Shown: piece after piece, positions 43,804-55,364 of the stretch
Layout of the letters: the number at the start of each line of letters is the position of its first letter
Position numbering within the stretch: the first letter of the stretch is position 1
Source: Bolinopsis microptera
Lineage: Eukaryota; Ctenophora; Tentaculata; Lobata; Bolinopsidae
Direction of reading: 5' to 3'
Assembly: GCF_026151205.1 (NCBI RefSeq)
Contig: NC_087082.1
Coordinates: 16,957,401 to 17,021,400 of the forward strand
Length of the DNA: 64,000 bases
Notes under the pieces: model-generated
Told to the model about the DNA's origin: nothing
What the model saw: the letters and a program-made list of their open reading frames with translations, nothing else
Databases searched by the model: none
Made by a program: the position numbers and the translations under genes

Positions 43804-43980
43804 AGGCTGAGTGGCTCAGTTGGTAAATCTGCCTGCTCGTTGAAATTGATTGAACCATTTCACAAGGTACCAGGTTCAATTTTCCGCTGAGCCACCTGTT
43901 GTGGGGTGTACGTTGTTCACGCTCAGCTGAGGAGCTGAAAGATTTATGTATCCGAATCTATTCTACAAGCCTCATATACT
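43804..43980 (+). repeat. tRNA-like SINE candidate
   Basis: GGCTGAGTGGCTCAGTTGGT resembles a tRNA 5' half with A box. About 75 bp later GGTTCAATTTTCCGCTGAGC resembles a B box and a pairing 3' acceptor strand (GGCTGAG with GCTGAGCC is only partly complementary). The spacing is too long for a normal tRNA. The tail continues about 90 bp. The family cannot be named. Confidence 0.4.
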
Positions 43981-44301
43981 AAGGGTTTGAAGATTTTCTT
44001 GCAAATAATAACTTAGTAACTGAACAATTTTTAAAACAAAAAAACAATTTTTTAACGGCCCCAACGTTAATGTGGCTCTTGCTATGTGTTGGTTCAGCCG
44101 AATTAATTATTATATAATCAAGTTTATTTTTCTCGTTAGTTGTCATCCGGCCAAACATTAAGCAACTTATATTGCAGTACCATTTATCATTTAGTAATCA
44201 AAATATGTCATCGTAATTTTGCATGGCTGAAATGTAACGCTTGATTTATATATATAATGATTAATTGAATTTTCAAATAAAAAAAAAAAATTAACCAGTC
44301 T

Positions 44302-46019
44302 ATGAAGATAATCACCTGGAATGTAAATGGTCTGCGCACTCTTGACAACTTTCGACAACACATTAGCCTCCTTGATCCTGATATCCTCTGCTTACAAGAA
44401 ACCAAAATCTCAAGAGCCCAGTTAGGTACATTTTATTTATTTGTGCAAGTATAGTAGATTGTATCATTAATCGTACAAGTGCTTACTATTGTTATATTAA
44501 TTGACAACCGAAAACTTCAATCGGCTGGATGTACACTTACCACCAAGAATACAATGAGATCATAATGTCTCCAATAGGTATTAGATTAAATTTTGTTATG
44601 AAATTAATAAATGTAAATTTGATTATAAACATTTGCAGATAACGAGCTTGCAAAATGTTGTGATTTCTACTCGTTTTTCAACTACCCATTAAAGAAACAA
44701 GGTCAGGCTGGAGTTGCTACTTATGTCAAGAAGGCATACTGTCCTCACTTTGTCGATCTTCTTGCTGATAATTTAGACTCTGATCAAGAAGGTTTTTACA
44801 TTTTCTTATGACCTTGTTCTCATCCACATTCATTTGAATTTAATTTGCATATTTAAAAGCTGAAGTCCTATCTATTTAACATAGCAGTGCCAACTTACTC
44901 TGTACATATGAATGACATAAATATGTATTGACGTTTCTCATCCAAGCGATTTCCATCAGGTTGTTTACTTATTCCATCTTAGGCCGAGTGATAGCAAGCT
45001 ACCACAAGAAAAGTGATGGAAAAATACTGGTTATTGTAAATGTCTATGTACCTTGTGCATATCCTGGTGATGGTGAAAAGTACGAAAAGAAAATAAAATT
45101 TCTTGAAAATCTGAAAGCTCATGTTTCCAAACTAATTGAGGAAAACAATGATGTTGTGTTAGCAGGAGATCTTAATGTGAAAACTCGGATTATTGACAGT
45201 GCTGAAGCATTCGAAAATAGGCATAATTCTAAGTTTATTGCAGAATGGCATAGTTCACCTGATAAAATTATTTTCAATTCTTTTCTTGATGATCACTTGG
45301 TTGACTGTCTTCGGTATCTATATCCTAACAAACCAGAATGCTACACATGCTGGAATGCTGGATTAAATGGAAGGATCAACAACTATGGAACCAGAATTGA
45401 CTACATTCTTCTATCAAAATCAAGTAAAACTTTGATAAAATCATGCTCAATTATGTCAGACATAACTGGCTCTGACCATTGCCCATTTTCAACAGAGATT
45501 GATTTCAGTGTTTTGCCCAGTCCAACTGTTCCACCAGAATGCACAATATTTTACCCTGAGCTGCGAGGAAAGCAAACAAGTCTCTCATCTATGTTTTCTA
45601 AAAGGAAGGCCGAAATGATGATTGAAAAGAATAGTACACAATTAGTCAGTCATCCTGGAAAAAAACAAAAAACCAACAGTGGTCTAGGAGCAACTCAAAA
45701 ACAATGTACTCAGACTAAATTGATGTTCTCTGCTAAATGCAGCAAAGTACAGAAACCCCAAGCACTTCCTAATCACAAAAGAAAGGCAAGCTCTCCTCCA
45801 AATACAGCAACTCCCAGCAGTGCTGTTTCTGTAAAGTCACTTTTGAGAGGCTTACCTACACCACCAGTATGTTCAGGTCATCAACTTAAATCGTCTTTAA
45901 AGACTGTTACAAAAGAAGGTCCTAATTTTGGAAAAAGATTCTACTGTTGTTCGTTGCCCATAGGCCCTTCATCATCTAAATCATCCAGGTGCAATTTCTT
46001 TCAGTGGCTGGATAAGTAA
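44302..46019 (+). CDS. APEX2: APEX2: AP endonuclease 2 with GRF zinc finger
   Basis: Exons 44302-44425, 44639-44791 and 44983-46019; phases join to 437 aa. The nuclease domain begins MKIITWNVNGLR (Asn8) and has CLQETKIS (Glu33), GQAGVATY, VNVYVPCA, AGDLNVK, CYTCWNAG, RIDYILLS and SDHCPF, the full metal-dependent exo/endonuclease set. A candidate PCNA-binding box (QTSLSSMF) follows the nuclease. The C-terminal ~30 residues (GPNFGKRFYCC..RCNFFQW) are the GRF zinc finger specific to APE2, distinguishing it from APE1. APE2 cleans 3' DNA ends and supports ATR-Chk1 signalling. The exon 2 donor (G|GTTTTTAC) is weak, so an extra small exon between 44791 and 44983 is possible. A CAG lies just before the start codon. 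Confidence 0.93.
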
Positions 46020-46360
46020 TCGGGATTTATAAGTACTGAAATTTATGCTAAATTATATTGTATTTTGATTTTGAATTATGACACATTTGCTTCTTTTATA
46101 AAAGTTTGATACTTACAACTTATTAGTAGGAGCTGTTACGGGGATTATTTGAAATTTTGAACATTTAAATTTTGCCAGCATTCTTAATGAAGCTGGTTTC
46201 TAGACCATTTCAACGCTTTAAAAACGATATTATGTATGGAGTAAATCTGGTTCCTTATATATTAGTATATTATACTATTGTGTCCAATGATTTGTTATGT
46301 TGCCAAATCTGTTGCAGTTTTTCCCGTAAGAGCTTCTAGTATATAAGATAATATATTTTT

Positions 46361-46366
46361 AATAAA
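46361..46366 (+). terminator. Poly(A) signal for APEX2
   Basis: AATAAA about 340 bases after the APEX2 stop and about 300 bases before the next gene's start, in an AT-rich setting. Confidence 0.55.
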
Positions 46367-46668
46367 AATATGTTTTATTTTTTAGAATTTGGATTGAGAG
46401 CATTCATTTGCTTGATTTTTAAACTTTGGTTTTATGTGTGACCCCATAGTTTTTGTTTGGGTAAATTTATTATTATCAATTCGGATCTATCCCATGAGAT
46501 TGTATCATTTCACAAAGTTTTTAATGCATTTGTTTGGTCAAATAATCTCATGACTCATGTCTTAATATAAATCATCTTAGTACCAAAAATTGAAATTGTC
46601 GTTATAATTCATAACACTGAATTAATACAGAAATATCAAGTTACCCTTTTCATATTTGCAGCGAGAAA

Positions 46669-48677
46669 ATGTATAAAGCTGGATCCTCTGCTAGCACTGA
46701 TATCCTTTTTGGTGATGGTGGCTTAATTTGGGGTTATGAGCATCCCTCCTCACCCGACCAGATTATTCAATCGTCTTTTATCGAAGAGATGAGCACTGTG
46801 AGCAATGAGGTTAAAGATTTACTGGAGACAATTAAGTCAAGAGAAAGGGAGTTGAAGGAACAAGAAAACCAAGTTTATAAGCAGCAACTTAAAGTTGATT
46901 TAAAGGAGAAAGGTCTGATAAATCTCCAGGAAAAGGTGAACGGTGAGATGGCTAAGTTGGAAAAGGGAGCATTGGACACAGTTGTTACTCTCCAGAATTC
47001 GATTGTAGAGTTAAAGAAAGAAAATCAAAGGCTGAAGGATTCTTTTCAGAGTATGTCAAAGAACCATGCTGCTCTGAAAAGCGAGGTTGAGGTTGTGCAG
47101 TCCAAAAACGCCAAGCTAGAAAAACAGTTATCAAGTGCTAATGGGAGGATCAAAAACTTGATAAAAATACAAAATGCTAAGATCAAAGAAATCTCAGAAA
47201 ATAAAGAAAACGTTCAATCCCCACCAAAAGGAAAAAGGCTCACCAAAACAAAACCTCAAGTCCAAAGAGAAGACACCAGGAATCCAGAATTAGTAAAAAT
47301 CTTGATGAGGGCTCTTTCTAACATTGATCAAGAATACTTTTCGTCTCTATTTGAAGAAGCATTTCAAAATCAGCACACAAGTCTCCTATCATCCCTTACA
47401 ACATACCTCAAGCAAGTTACACAAAGCTCTGCTGTTGTCCAATATCCAGTGCTGAAACTCACACTGAAGTGTATTGGAGTGATGGCTGAATCCGAGTCCA
47501 GCTCTCCCACGATCAAGGTTATATTCAGGAAGATTGCGGAGGTACTGGGTTCGGAGGGCCAGTATTCTAACAGTGCTCATCTTCACAGTAGACTTCTCAG
47601 TTGTCTAATCCTATCTAAAACCTCCCTCCAGGTACTGCTGCTTGAAACGTGTTTTATTCATTTAATTGAAATTTGAACGTCTAATTCAGTTTAATTGATG
47701 TTAAGATTAAATATGTATTCAATTTCAAAGTCTATGATTATTTAATATTAATTATTGCTTTATCTTTCATCCAGTGTAGAGTTCAGTTTTGCTGTCACGT
47801 TTCAAAAGATGTATTATGTCACCTCCCCAGTATTATGCAAGGCTTAACCCATAGCTTCACTTCAGATACAGTCACTACAGAAGTCACTCAAACAGATTGT
47901 AACAGATGTGCAGGAGGAGGGGGCAGCTGATATCATTCTGGATAACTCAGGCCATTATGTGAGTACTAACCTGGCGGGGAGGTGACACGTGACCGAAATT
48001 AACCAATCAGACTAGACTATTGATCAATCAAATCCCAGAAACACTGTCACGTGTCAAATAATGTGCCTTGCCTCACCAATCCACATTCCACTTATATATT
48101 ATTGTTAGTGTTACCAACAAACTATCACTTCTAAGTTTCAAGAACACCCTCTTTAGAACTTACTATTGTCGAGTTAAGGAACCAAGACTGGAACATACCA
48201 GTTCTTAAATGTAAAACCGCTGATATTCAGCTGTGATCGACAATAATTGTTGATATGACCAATGATTCGTTTAAAACGAATTCTTATATTGTAGACTTTT
48301 CATAACATACGTTTCTCCGTCAGGTCTTACTGAGTTGTCTGACAGATCCAATCCAAGTCAAGTACATTCTTAACATTCTGATCCTGCTGACCCTAAACTC
48401 TGGTCCCACAGACCAAATATTTCCTGCTCTGGTGCCTTATCTGGACAGATTGTTAGAGCTAATGGAGGAGGGGGACACAGAAATAATCACCAGTGTTTCC
48501 ATACTTCTTCAGCGAGTTTCATCTCTCCAACCTGCCAAGTACAGGTTGAAACAGAGTGCCAGCTTACTGAGAAGAATGATAACTGAACATAGTTGTAGTA
48601 ATAGTTTAGTAGTGTTGAATTGTAAAGCTGTCTTGATGAATATTGATTGTTTTAGACAAATTCCTGGTGGAAGTTGA
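46669..48677 (+). CDS. CCDC138: CCDC138-like coiled-coil protein, three exons
   Basis: Exons 46669-47631, 47866-47958 and 48324-48677, all phase 0; 469 aa. Residues about 35-190 form a long coiled coil (SRERELKEQENQVYKQQLKV, LKKENQRLKDSFQSM) with the same order of features as CCDC138 (a KRERFLLEREQ-like start, then a long helix). The C-terminal half is helical, with LKLTLKCIGVMAE and a closing NCKAVLMNIDCF like the CCDC138 ending around NLNSTLFNLG. Human CCDC138 is larger (about 665 aa), mostly through its N-terminus. CCDC138 is a little-studied centrosome/cilium-associated protein. ATRIP was considered and set aside. An acceptor (TTTGCAG) lies 8 bases before the ATG. Confidence 0.6.
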
Positions 48678-49190
48678 GTGATACATTTGATTGTTTTCAA
48701 TTTACTTCAATCTGCATTATGAGGAGTAAGATTGGTCGGTGAATCTTTTTGTTGACATGATCCATATCCTAGATGACCTTATACACATAAACAATTGACA
48801 TAATATAATTATACAGAAATAAGTTTGGAATCGGAAATTTCAGTATTATTTGTAATGTTACTTACAGACTTTGTATATAATATAAATTATAGTTAATGAA
48901 ATTAATAATTTATGGTTTACAAAAATAGATCTATATTACAATGAAGATAATGGTGATTACTGATTTTGTATTTAATTTTGCTAACATCTGTTCAAAACCG
49001 CGAGTAAAGAACTATTCTTGGTGAATAGAAGAAGAATGATAAACTTAGTCTTAATGAATACCATTAAATTTTTTGATAAATTTTATTCGTCCTAATGATG
49101 AGGTGTTGTCAAAGTTTCTATTTAATTGAAAATTAAATCAATATTAATGTCTTTAAAAATCTTATTCAGAATATTTATAAGGTTCAAGCT
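48678..49190. other. Upstream region of the BTB array
   Basis: AT-rich non-coding DNA. A TTATTCAG acceptor-like site lies about 20 bases before the first BTB start codon. No other feature is recognised. Confidence 0.45.
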
Positions 49191-50923
49191 ATGGCTCCAA
49201 GAATAAAAGTACCTGCCAACTTTGGTGTAGAACATATCAACTCTCCTGTACACAGAAATCTGCTTCTTAAGCTGAGAGATGGACAAGAGATCAGAACTAA
49301 TTCCATGATCATGTCCTATAACAGTCCTGTTATTGACAAGCTGACCACCAACCTGTTTCAGGTAAGAATATTATTAATAAATATTAAGAGCAGGACGATA
49401 TTTTGAGTAAAATTGGCGATTGTACAATTATGTGCTATAAATATCCTTACGATTAAACTTCTCTTTTAGGCGATGTTTAACTTAAATGGTTAAATTCTAT
49501 TAATTAATATCTGGCCTGTTTCAGTCGTCTATTGAGGTGGATGATTTCGCAAATCCAGCAGTCGACTGTTTTGTTGAAGCGATGTACTCTGGTGAAGTTG
49601 ATAAACTAGAAAAAGACATCTTTGAAGATGTAAACAAAATGGCACATGTATTCGATGTGTCCTGGTTGACTAAGAGGTGCCTGAAGTTTTACAAAGCAGA
49701 AGTACTGAAGTTTGAGAACAACTCGTACGAAGAAATGTTATTTGCTTGTGAGATTGCTAGCAGGGCTCATTATAATTTGAAAGACAGCAAATATGTCAGC
49801 TGCTTTGTGAAAAATATTACTTTCGGCGAAAATGGAAGATTTATCTTCTTACAGAGATATATGGCTGGTTTTTCTGAGCTACCCAAACGTCGGATTGACA
49901 TGTCCCTCGCTATTGCTGCTAATGATTTGAACATCATTAGCAATTGTCTTATAACTTACGTTTCCTTAACCCTGAAATGCAAAGGATTGGATGAGAATTC
50001 TCTGTACATTTTACAGAAGCTGGATGTTCAGAAGTTCAGCCGTACTTTTCCCTCTTATTTGAATGATTTAACCAACTTCCTTGCTGCTGTATCTGAAGAT
50101 TCTGAATGTGCTGAACTTAAAGCAGTTGTAGAGAAGTTTGTTAAAGGGGGGAATACTGAAGAGTCAAGTAGCTCTAAAGAAGAGCTAGAAGTTGATGAAA
50201 ATACTGAAGATGTACAAGACAGTGATGATGAAGATTGTAAAGATGTTGCTAATCAAACTGAGGAAGTAGAATCAGGTAAATGATTTAATATGTAATTGGT
50301 TAATTAATGTAATTTTACAATTTAAACTTTCGGAATTCTTTATTCTTAAACAAACGAAATAACTACTAGTAGTAACTAATAGTTACTTAGTAACTACTAG
50401 TATTGACACGTTATTAACAGGTATCAATCAAGTGTTCCATGTATAATATTTAATCTATTTCTAGGTTGGATACAGTGTGGTAGTTACACAAGTTACACAA
50501 GCTACACTCTGTCACACTACGAACCAGTACAGATGATAACTAACACTACACTGTCAGTGAACATTATTGAAGTGTATTATACTCTATCTGGAGAAGGTGG
50601 GAGTAGTTGAGGAATATATTCAGATTTATAGAGATGTTAAAACCAATCAGTGGAGTTATGTTATTGAGGGATGTACTCCAAACAATTACAATACACAGTT
50701 TCTAAACAATGTACCAGCTGATAAACTCAAACACTGGATAATAACCAAAACTTCTACACACCTAAAGGTAGTGTGTAACAGAGTGACAGTTCTCAATTTC
50801 AACTTTGCTACTGACTACAAACCAGGTTCTGAGAATAGTCACCAGGTTTGGTTGAAAAGGTGCACAAAAATACGACTTATTGATTATTATGATGACTTAC
50901 TTGTTTTGAATACAGGCGGTTAA
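49191..50923 (+). pseudogene. BTB/POZ gene copy 1, frameshifted in exon 3
   Basis: Exon 1 49191-49361, exon 2 49525-50275, exon 3 from 50465. Exons 1 and 2 give an intact BTB/POZ domain (NSPVHRNLLLKLRDGQEIRT with VSWLTKRCLKFY), a BACK-like helical region and an acidic linker (SSSSKEELEVDENTED). In exon 3 one extra T makes GGGAGTAGTTGA, so the frame stops at 50608-50610 after about 48 codons. The rest of the exon (to 50923) continues in another frame with normal sequence. The product would lose most of the C-terminal domain. It could be a recent pseudogene, a truncated functional allele or an assembly error. Confidence 0.8.
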
Positions 50924-51419
50924 TTTATGTAAATTAGACAGATATGACCTCTAAACTATAATTAGTGGAAATACTTTCCGAACTATTCAAGTGTTATCTT
51001 ATTTACCAACTGAACAGTGTATACACAGTGTACTTGTAATATACACATAATTCGGTTGTGAACTAATCAACTGTGGTCAGTTTTATGTGATTTATCTCAA
51101 TGTGCTTTTTGTTCTTAACGACGAGATTAATTAATGTTATAACTTTTTTAAAGCAATATTTCAATATTTCAACTGAAAAAAGCTGGCAGTTACTTTGATA
51201 TTAAGTATTGTTATGGCATGTTAAAGATTATTTTTATTGTTTTGATTTTATTCTTCCTCACGACTTTTTGAATGAATAGTACCTTTTTATTGTTTGATTG
51301 TTACCAATTGTTTTTATACACATTGAATTCGGAATGTTCTACACGCTACAGTTATCAATTATAGTCTTTAATTCTACGGGCTCTCAATTCGCAATTTAAT
51401 TTTTAGCAGTCGCTACGTT

Positions 51420-53149
51420 ATGGCTCCAAAAATAAAAGTACCTGCTAACTTTGGTGTAGAGCACATCAACTCTCCTGTACACGGAAATCTGCTTTTTAAG
51501 CTGAGAGATGGACAAGAGATCAGAACTAATTCCATGATCATGTCCTACAACAGTCCTGTTATTGACAAGTTGACCACCAACCTGTTTCAGGTAAAAAATA
51601 TTTTTAATAAATATTAAGAGCAGGACTATACTTTCAATAAAATTGGTGACTACTGACTGACGACTGTACAATTATGTGCTTTCAATATCCTTACAATCAA
51701 ACTTCTATTTATTTTTTCTATTAGGCGATGTTTAATTTATAATGCTTAAATTTATTAATTAATATCTGGCCCATTTCAGTCGTCTATTGAGGTGGATGAT
51801 TTCGCCAAACCAGCAGTCGACTGTTTTGTTGAAGCGCTGTACTCTGGTGAAGTTTATAAACTGGACAAAGACATCTTTGAAGAAGTAAACAAAATGGCAC
51901 GTGTATTTGATGTGTCCTGGTTGACTAAGAGATGCCTGAAGTTTTACAAAACAGAAGTACTGAAGTTTGAGAACAACTCGTACGAAGAGATGTTATTTGC
52001 TTGTGAGATTGCTAGCAGGGCGCATTATAATCTGAAAGACAGCAGATACGTCAGCTGCTTTGTGAAGAATGTTACTTTCAGTGGTAATGGCAAATTTTTC
52101 TTCTTACAGAGATATATGGCTGGATTTGCTGAGATTTCCAAACGTAGGATTGACATGTCCCTTGCTATTGCTGCGAATAACTTGAACATTATCGGCAACT
52201 GTCTCATATCCTATATTTCATTAACCTTAAAATGCAAAGGATTGGATGAGAATTCCCTGTACATGCTTCAAAAACTAGATTTCCAAAAGTTTAGCCGTAC
52301 TTTCCCTTCGGAATTAAATGATTTATGTGAAGTTATGGCCGCTGTAACTGAACATTCTGAATGTGCTGAAACGAAAGCGGTTGTAGAGAAGTTTGTTAAA
52401 GGGAGAAATACTGAAGAGTCAAGTAGCTCTAAAGAAGAGCTAGAAGTTGATGAAAATAGTGAAGATGTACAAGACAGTGATGGTGAGGATTGTAAAGATG
52501 TTACTAATCAGACTGAGGAAATAGAATCAAGTAAATGATATAATATGTAATAGTATAGGTTAACTAAAGTATTTTAACAATTTAAACTTTCAAAATTCTT
52601 TATTCTTATACTTTTATACGTATTTATTCGCACGTTATTTACACGTATCACGGTATCAAATCAAGTGTTCCATATATAATATTTAATCTATTATTTATAG
52701 GTTGGATACAGTGTGTTAAGAGTACATACTACACCCTGTCACACTACGAACCAGTACAGATGATAACTTACACTACACAGTCAGAGAACTGTATTGTTGT
52801 GTATTATACTCTATCTGGAGAAGGTGGGAGTAGTGAGCAAAATATTGGGATTTATAGAAATGCTAAAACCAAACAGTGGAGTTATATTATTGTGGGATGT
52901 ACTCCAAACAATTACAATACACAGTTTCTAAACAATGTACCAGCTGATAAATTCAAACACTGGATAATAACCAAAACTTCTACACACCTAAAGGTAGTGT
53001 GTAACAGAGTGACAGTTCTCAATTTCAACTTTGCTACTGACTACACACCAGGTTATGAGAATAGTCACCAGATTTGGTTGAAAAGGTGCACGAAAATAAG
53101 ACTTTCTAATTATCATGGTGATACACTTGTTTTAAATACGGTCTGTTAG
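51420..53149 (+). CDS. BTB/POZ-BACK protein with novel C-terminal domain, copy 2
   Basis: Exons 51420-51590, 51780-52530 and 52701-53149; 456 aa, all phases consistent. BTB/POZ spans about residues 14-120 and starts in exon 1 (HGNLLFKLRDGQEIRTNSMI). A helical BACK-like region runs to about 270 (EEMLFACEIASRAHYNL, YMAGFAEISKRRIDMS). A Ser/Glu/Asp-rich linker ends exon 2. Exon 3 (about 150 residues) forms a separate domain with GWIQC, HYEPVQMIT, KHWIITKTSTHLKVVCNRV and WLKRCTKIRL. BTB proteins dimerise and often recruit cullin-3 ligase; the C-terminal domain would be the substrate or ligand module (inference). The C-terminal domain faintly recalls Methyltransf_FA-type beta domains, but I do not assign it. 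TTTTTAGCAG lies 10 bases before the ATG. Confidence 0.88.
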
Positions 53150-53650
53150 TTTATGTAAATTAGGCAGATCTGACCTCTAAACTATAATTAGTGGAAATTC
53201 TTTCCGGATTATTAAAATGTTATCTTATTTACCAGCTGAACAGTGTTTACACAGTGTACTTGTAATATAAACGTAATTCAGTTTTGAACTAATTTATCAA
53301 CTGAGGTCAGTTTTAGGTGATTTATCTCAATGTGCTTTTTGTTTTAAACGACAAGATTAATTAATTTTGTTCCTTTTTTAAGCAATATTTCAAATTTTGA
53401 ACTGAGAAAAGCTGGCAGTCACTTTGATATTGAGTATTGTTATGGCATGTTAAACATTATTTCTATTGTTTTGATTTGATTCTTCCTCACAACTTTTTGA
53501 ATGAATAGTACCTTTTTATTGTTTGGTTGTTGCCAATTGTTTTTATACACATTTTAAATTCGGAATGTTCTACACGTTACATTTATCAATTATAGTATTT
53601 AATTCTACGGGCTCTAAATTCACAATTTATGTTTTAGCAGTTGCTACGTT

Positions 53651-55360
53651 ATGGCTCCAAAAATAAAAGTACCTGCCAACTTTGGTGTAGAACACATCAA
53701 CTCTCCTGTACACGGAAATCTGCTTCTTAAGCTGAGAGATGGACAAGAGATCAGAACTAATTCCATGATCATGTCCTATAACAGTCCTGTTATTGACAAG
53801 CTCACCACCAACCTGTTTCAGGTAAAATATTTAATACTGTTCGTATAATGAAATTCGCTACTTTTCAATTAAATGCTTACAAGATTATTTGGTAAATTTG
53901 ACAATTCGATTCTAAATAATGTACGGTTATGAACTGTAAAATATATTAATATCCTGCACAATTTCAGTCCACGCTAGAAATGGACGATTTCACAAAACAG
54001 GCAGTCGACTGTTTTGTTGAAGCGCTGTACTCTGGTGAAGTTGATAAACTAGAAAAAGACATCTTTGAAGATGTAAACAAAATGGCACATGTATTCGATG
54101 TGTCCTGGTTGACTAAGAGATGTCTAACGTTTTATAAAGCAGAAGTACTGAAGTTTGAGAAAAACTCGTACGAAGAAATGTTATTTGCTTGTGAGATTGC
54201 TAGCAGGGCGCATTATAATCTGAAAGACAGCAGATATGTCAGCTGCTTTGTGAAGAATGTTACTTTCGGTGAAATTGGAAAATTCGTCTTCTTACACAGA
54301 TATATGGCTGGATTTGCTGAGATTTCCAAACGTAGGATTGACACGTCCCTCGCTATTGCTGCGAATAACTTGAACATTATCGGCAACTGTCTCATATCCT
54401 ATATTTCATTAACCTTAAAATGCAAAGGATTGGATGAGAATTCCCTGTACATGCTTCAAAAACTAGATTTCCAAAAGTTTAGCCGTACTTTCCCTTCGGA
54501 ATTAAATGATTTATGTGAAGTTATGGCCGCTGTAACTGAACATTCTGAATGTGCTGAAACGAAAGCGGTTGTAGAGAAGTTTGTTAAAGGGAGAAATACT
54601 GAAGAGTCAAGTAGCTCTAAAGAAGAGCTAGAAGTTGATGAAAATACTGAAGATGTACAAGACAGTGATGGTGAGGATTGTAAAGATGTTGCTAATCAAA
54701 CTGAGGAAATAGAATCAGGTAAATGGTATTACATGTAATAGGTTAATTAAGATATTTCTACAATTGAAACTTTCAGAATTCTTTATTTTTAAACAAACCT
54801 AATAACTACTATAACTACTAGTTACTAATAGTTACGCAGTAACTACTAGTATTGACACGTTATTTACGTATCAATCAAGTGTTCCATATATAATATTTAA
54901 TATATTTCTAGGTTGGATACAGTGTGTTATTGACACTTACTACCCCCTGTCACACTACGAACCAGTACAGATGATAACTAACACTACAGAGTCAAAGAAC
55001 TATATTGAAGTGTGGTATACTCTACCTCGGGAAGGTGGGAGTAGTGAGAAAGAAATTCTGATTTATAGAGATGCTAAAACCAATCAGTGGAGTTATTATA
55101 TTGGGGGATGTACTCCAGGGAATTACAATACACAGTTTATAAACAATGTACCAGCTGATAAACTCAAACACTGGATAATAACCAAAACTTCTACACACCT
55201 AAAGGTAGTGTGTAACAGAGTGACAGTTCTCAATTTCAACTTTGCTACTGACTACACACCAGGTTATGAGAATAGTCACCAGGTTTGGTTGAAAAGGTGC
55301 ACAAAAATAAAACTTTTTATTTATTATGATGAGTTACTTGTTTTAAATACGGGCGGTTAG
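53651..55360 (+). CDS. BTB/POZ-BACK protein with novel C-terminal domain, copy 3
   Basis: Exons 53651-53821, 53968-54718 and 54912-55360; 456 aa, with the same exon lengths (171/751/449) as copy 2. Exon 1 is nearly identical to the other copies. The second half of exon 2 (from YMAGFAEISKRRID on) is almost the same as copy 2. The start of exon 2 differs (STLEMDDFTKQA). All domains are intact. Four bases after the stop codon the 3' flank is split by a 6.3-kb foldback element, which would place transposon DNA in its 3'UTR and may affect polyadenylation. Confidence 0.88.
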
Positions 55361-55364
55361 TTTA

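Larger units (their letters stand above)
41700..44300. other. Repeat-rich intergenic region between HAUS7 and APEX2
   Basis: It contains three copies of a GC-rich hairpin repeat (42150-43197), a copy of the interspersed GCGCGCGC family (42525-42900) and a tRNA-like SINE (43804 on), each listed. The remainder, including 43200-43800 and 43980-44290, shows no gene. Confidence 0.5.

Noticed and set aside
46669-48677. ATRIP as identity of the coiled-coil gene
   Set aside because: The coiled coil is followed by helical repeats matching CCDC138 order; no ATRIP checkpoint-recruitment motif or closing segment could be seen.
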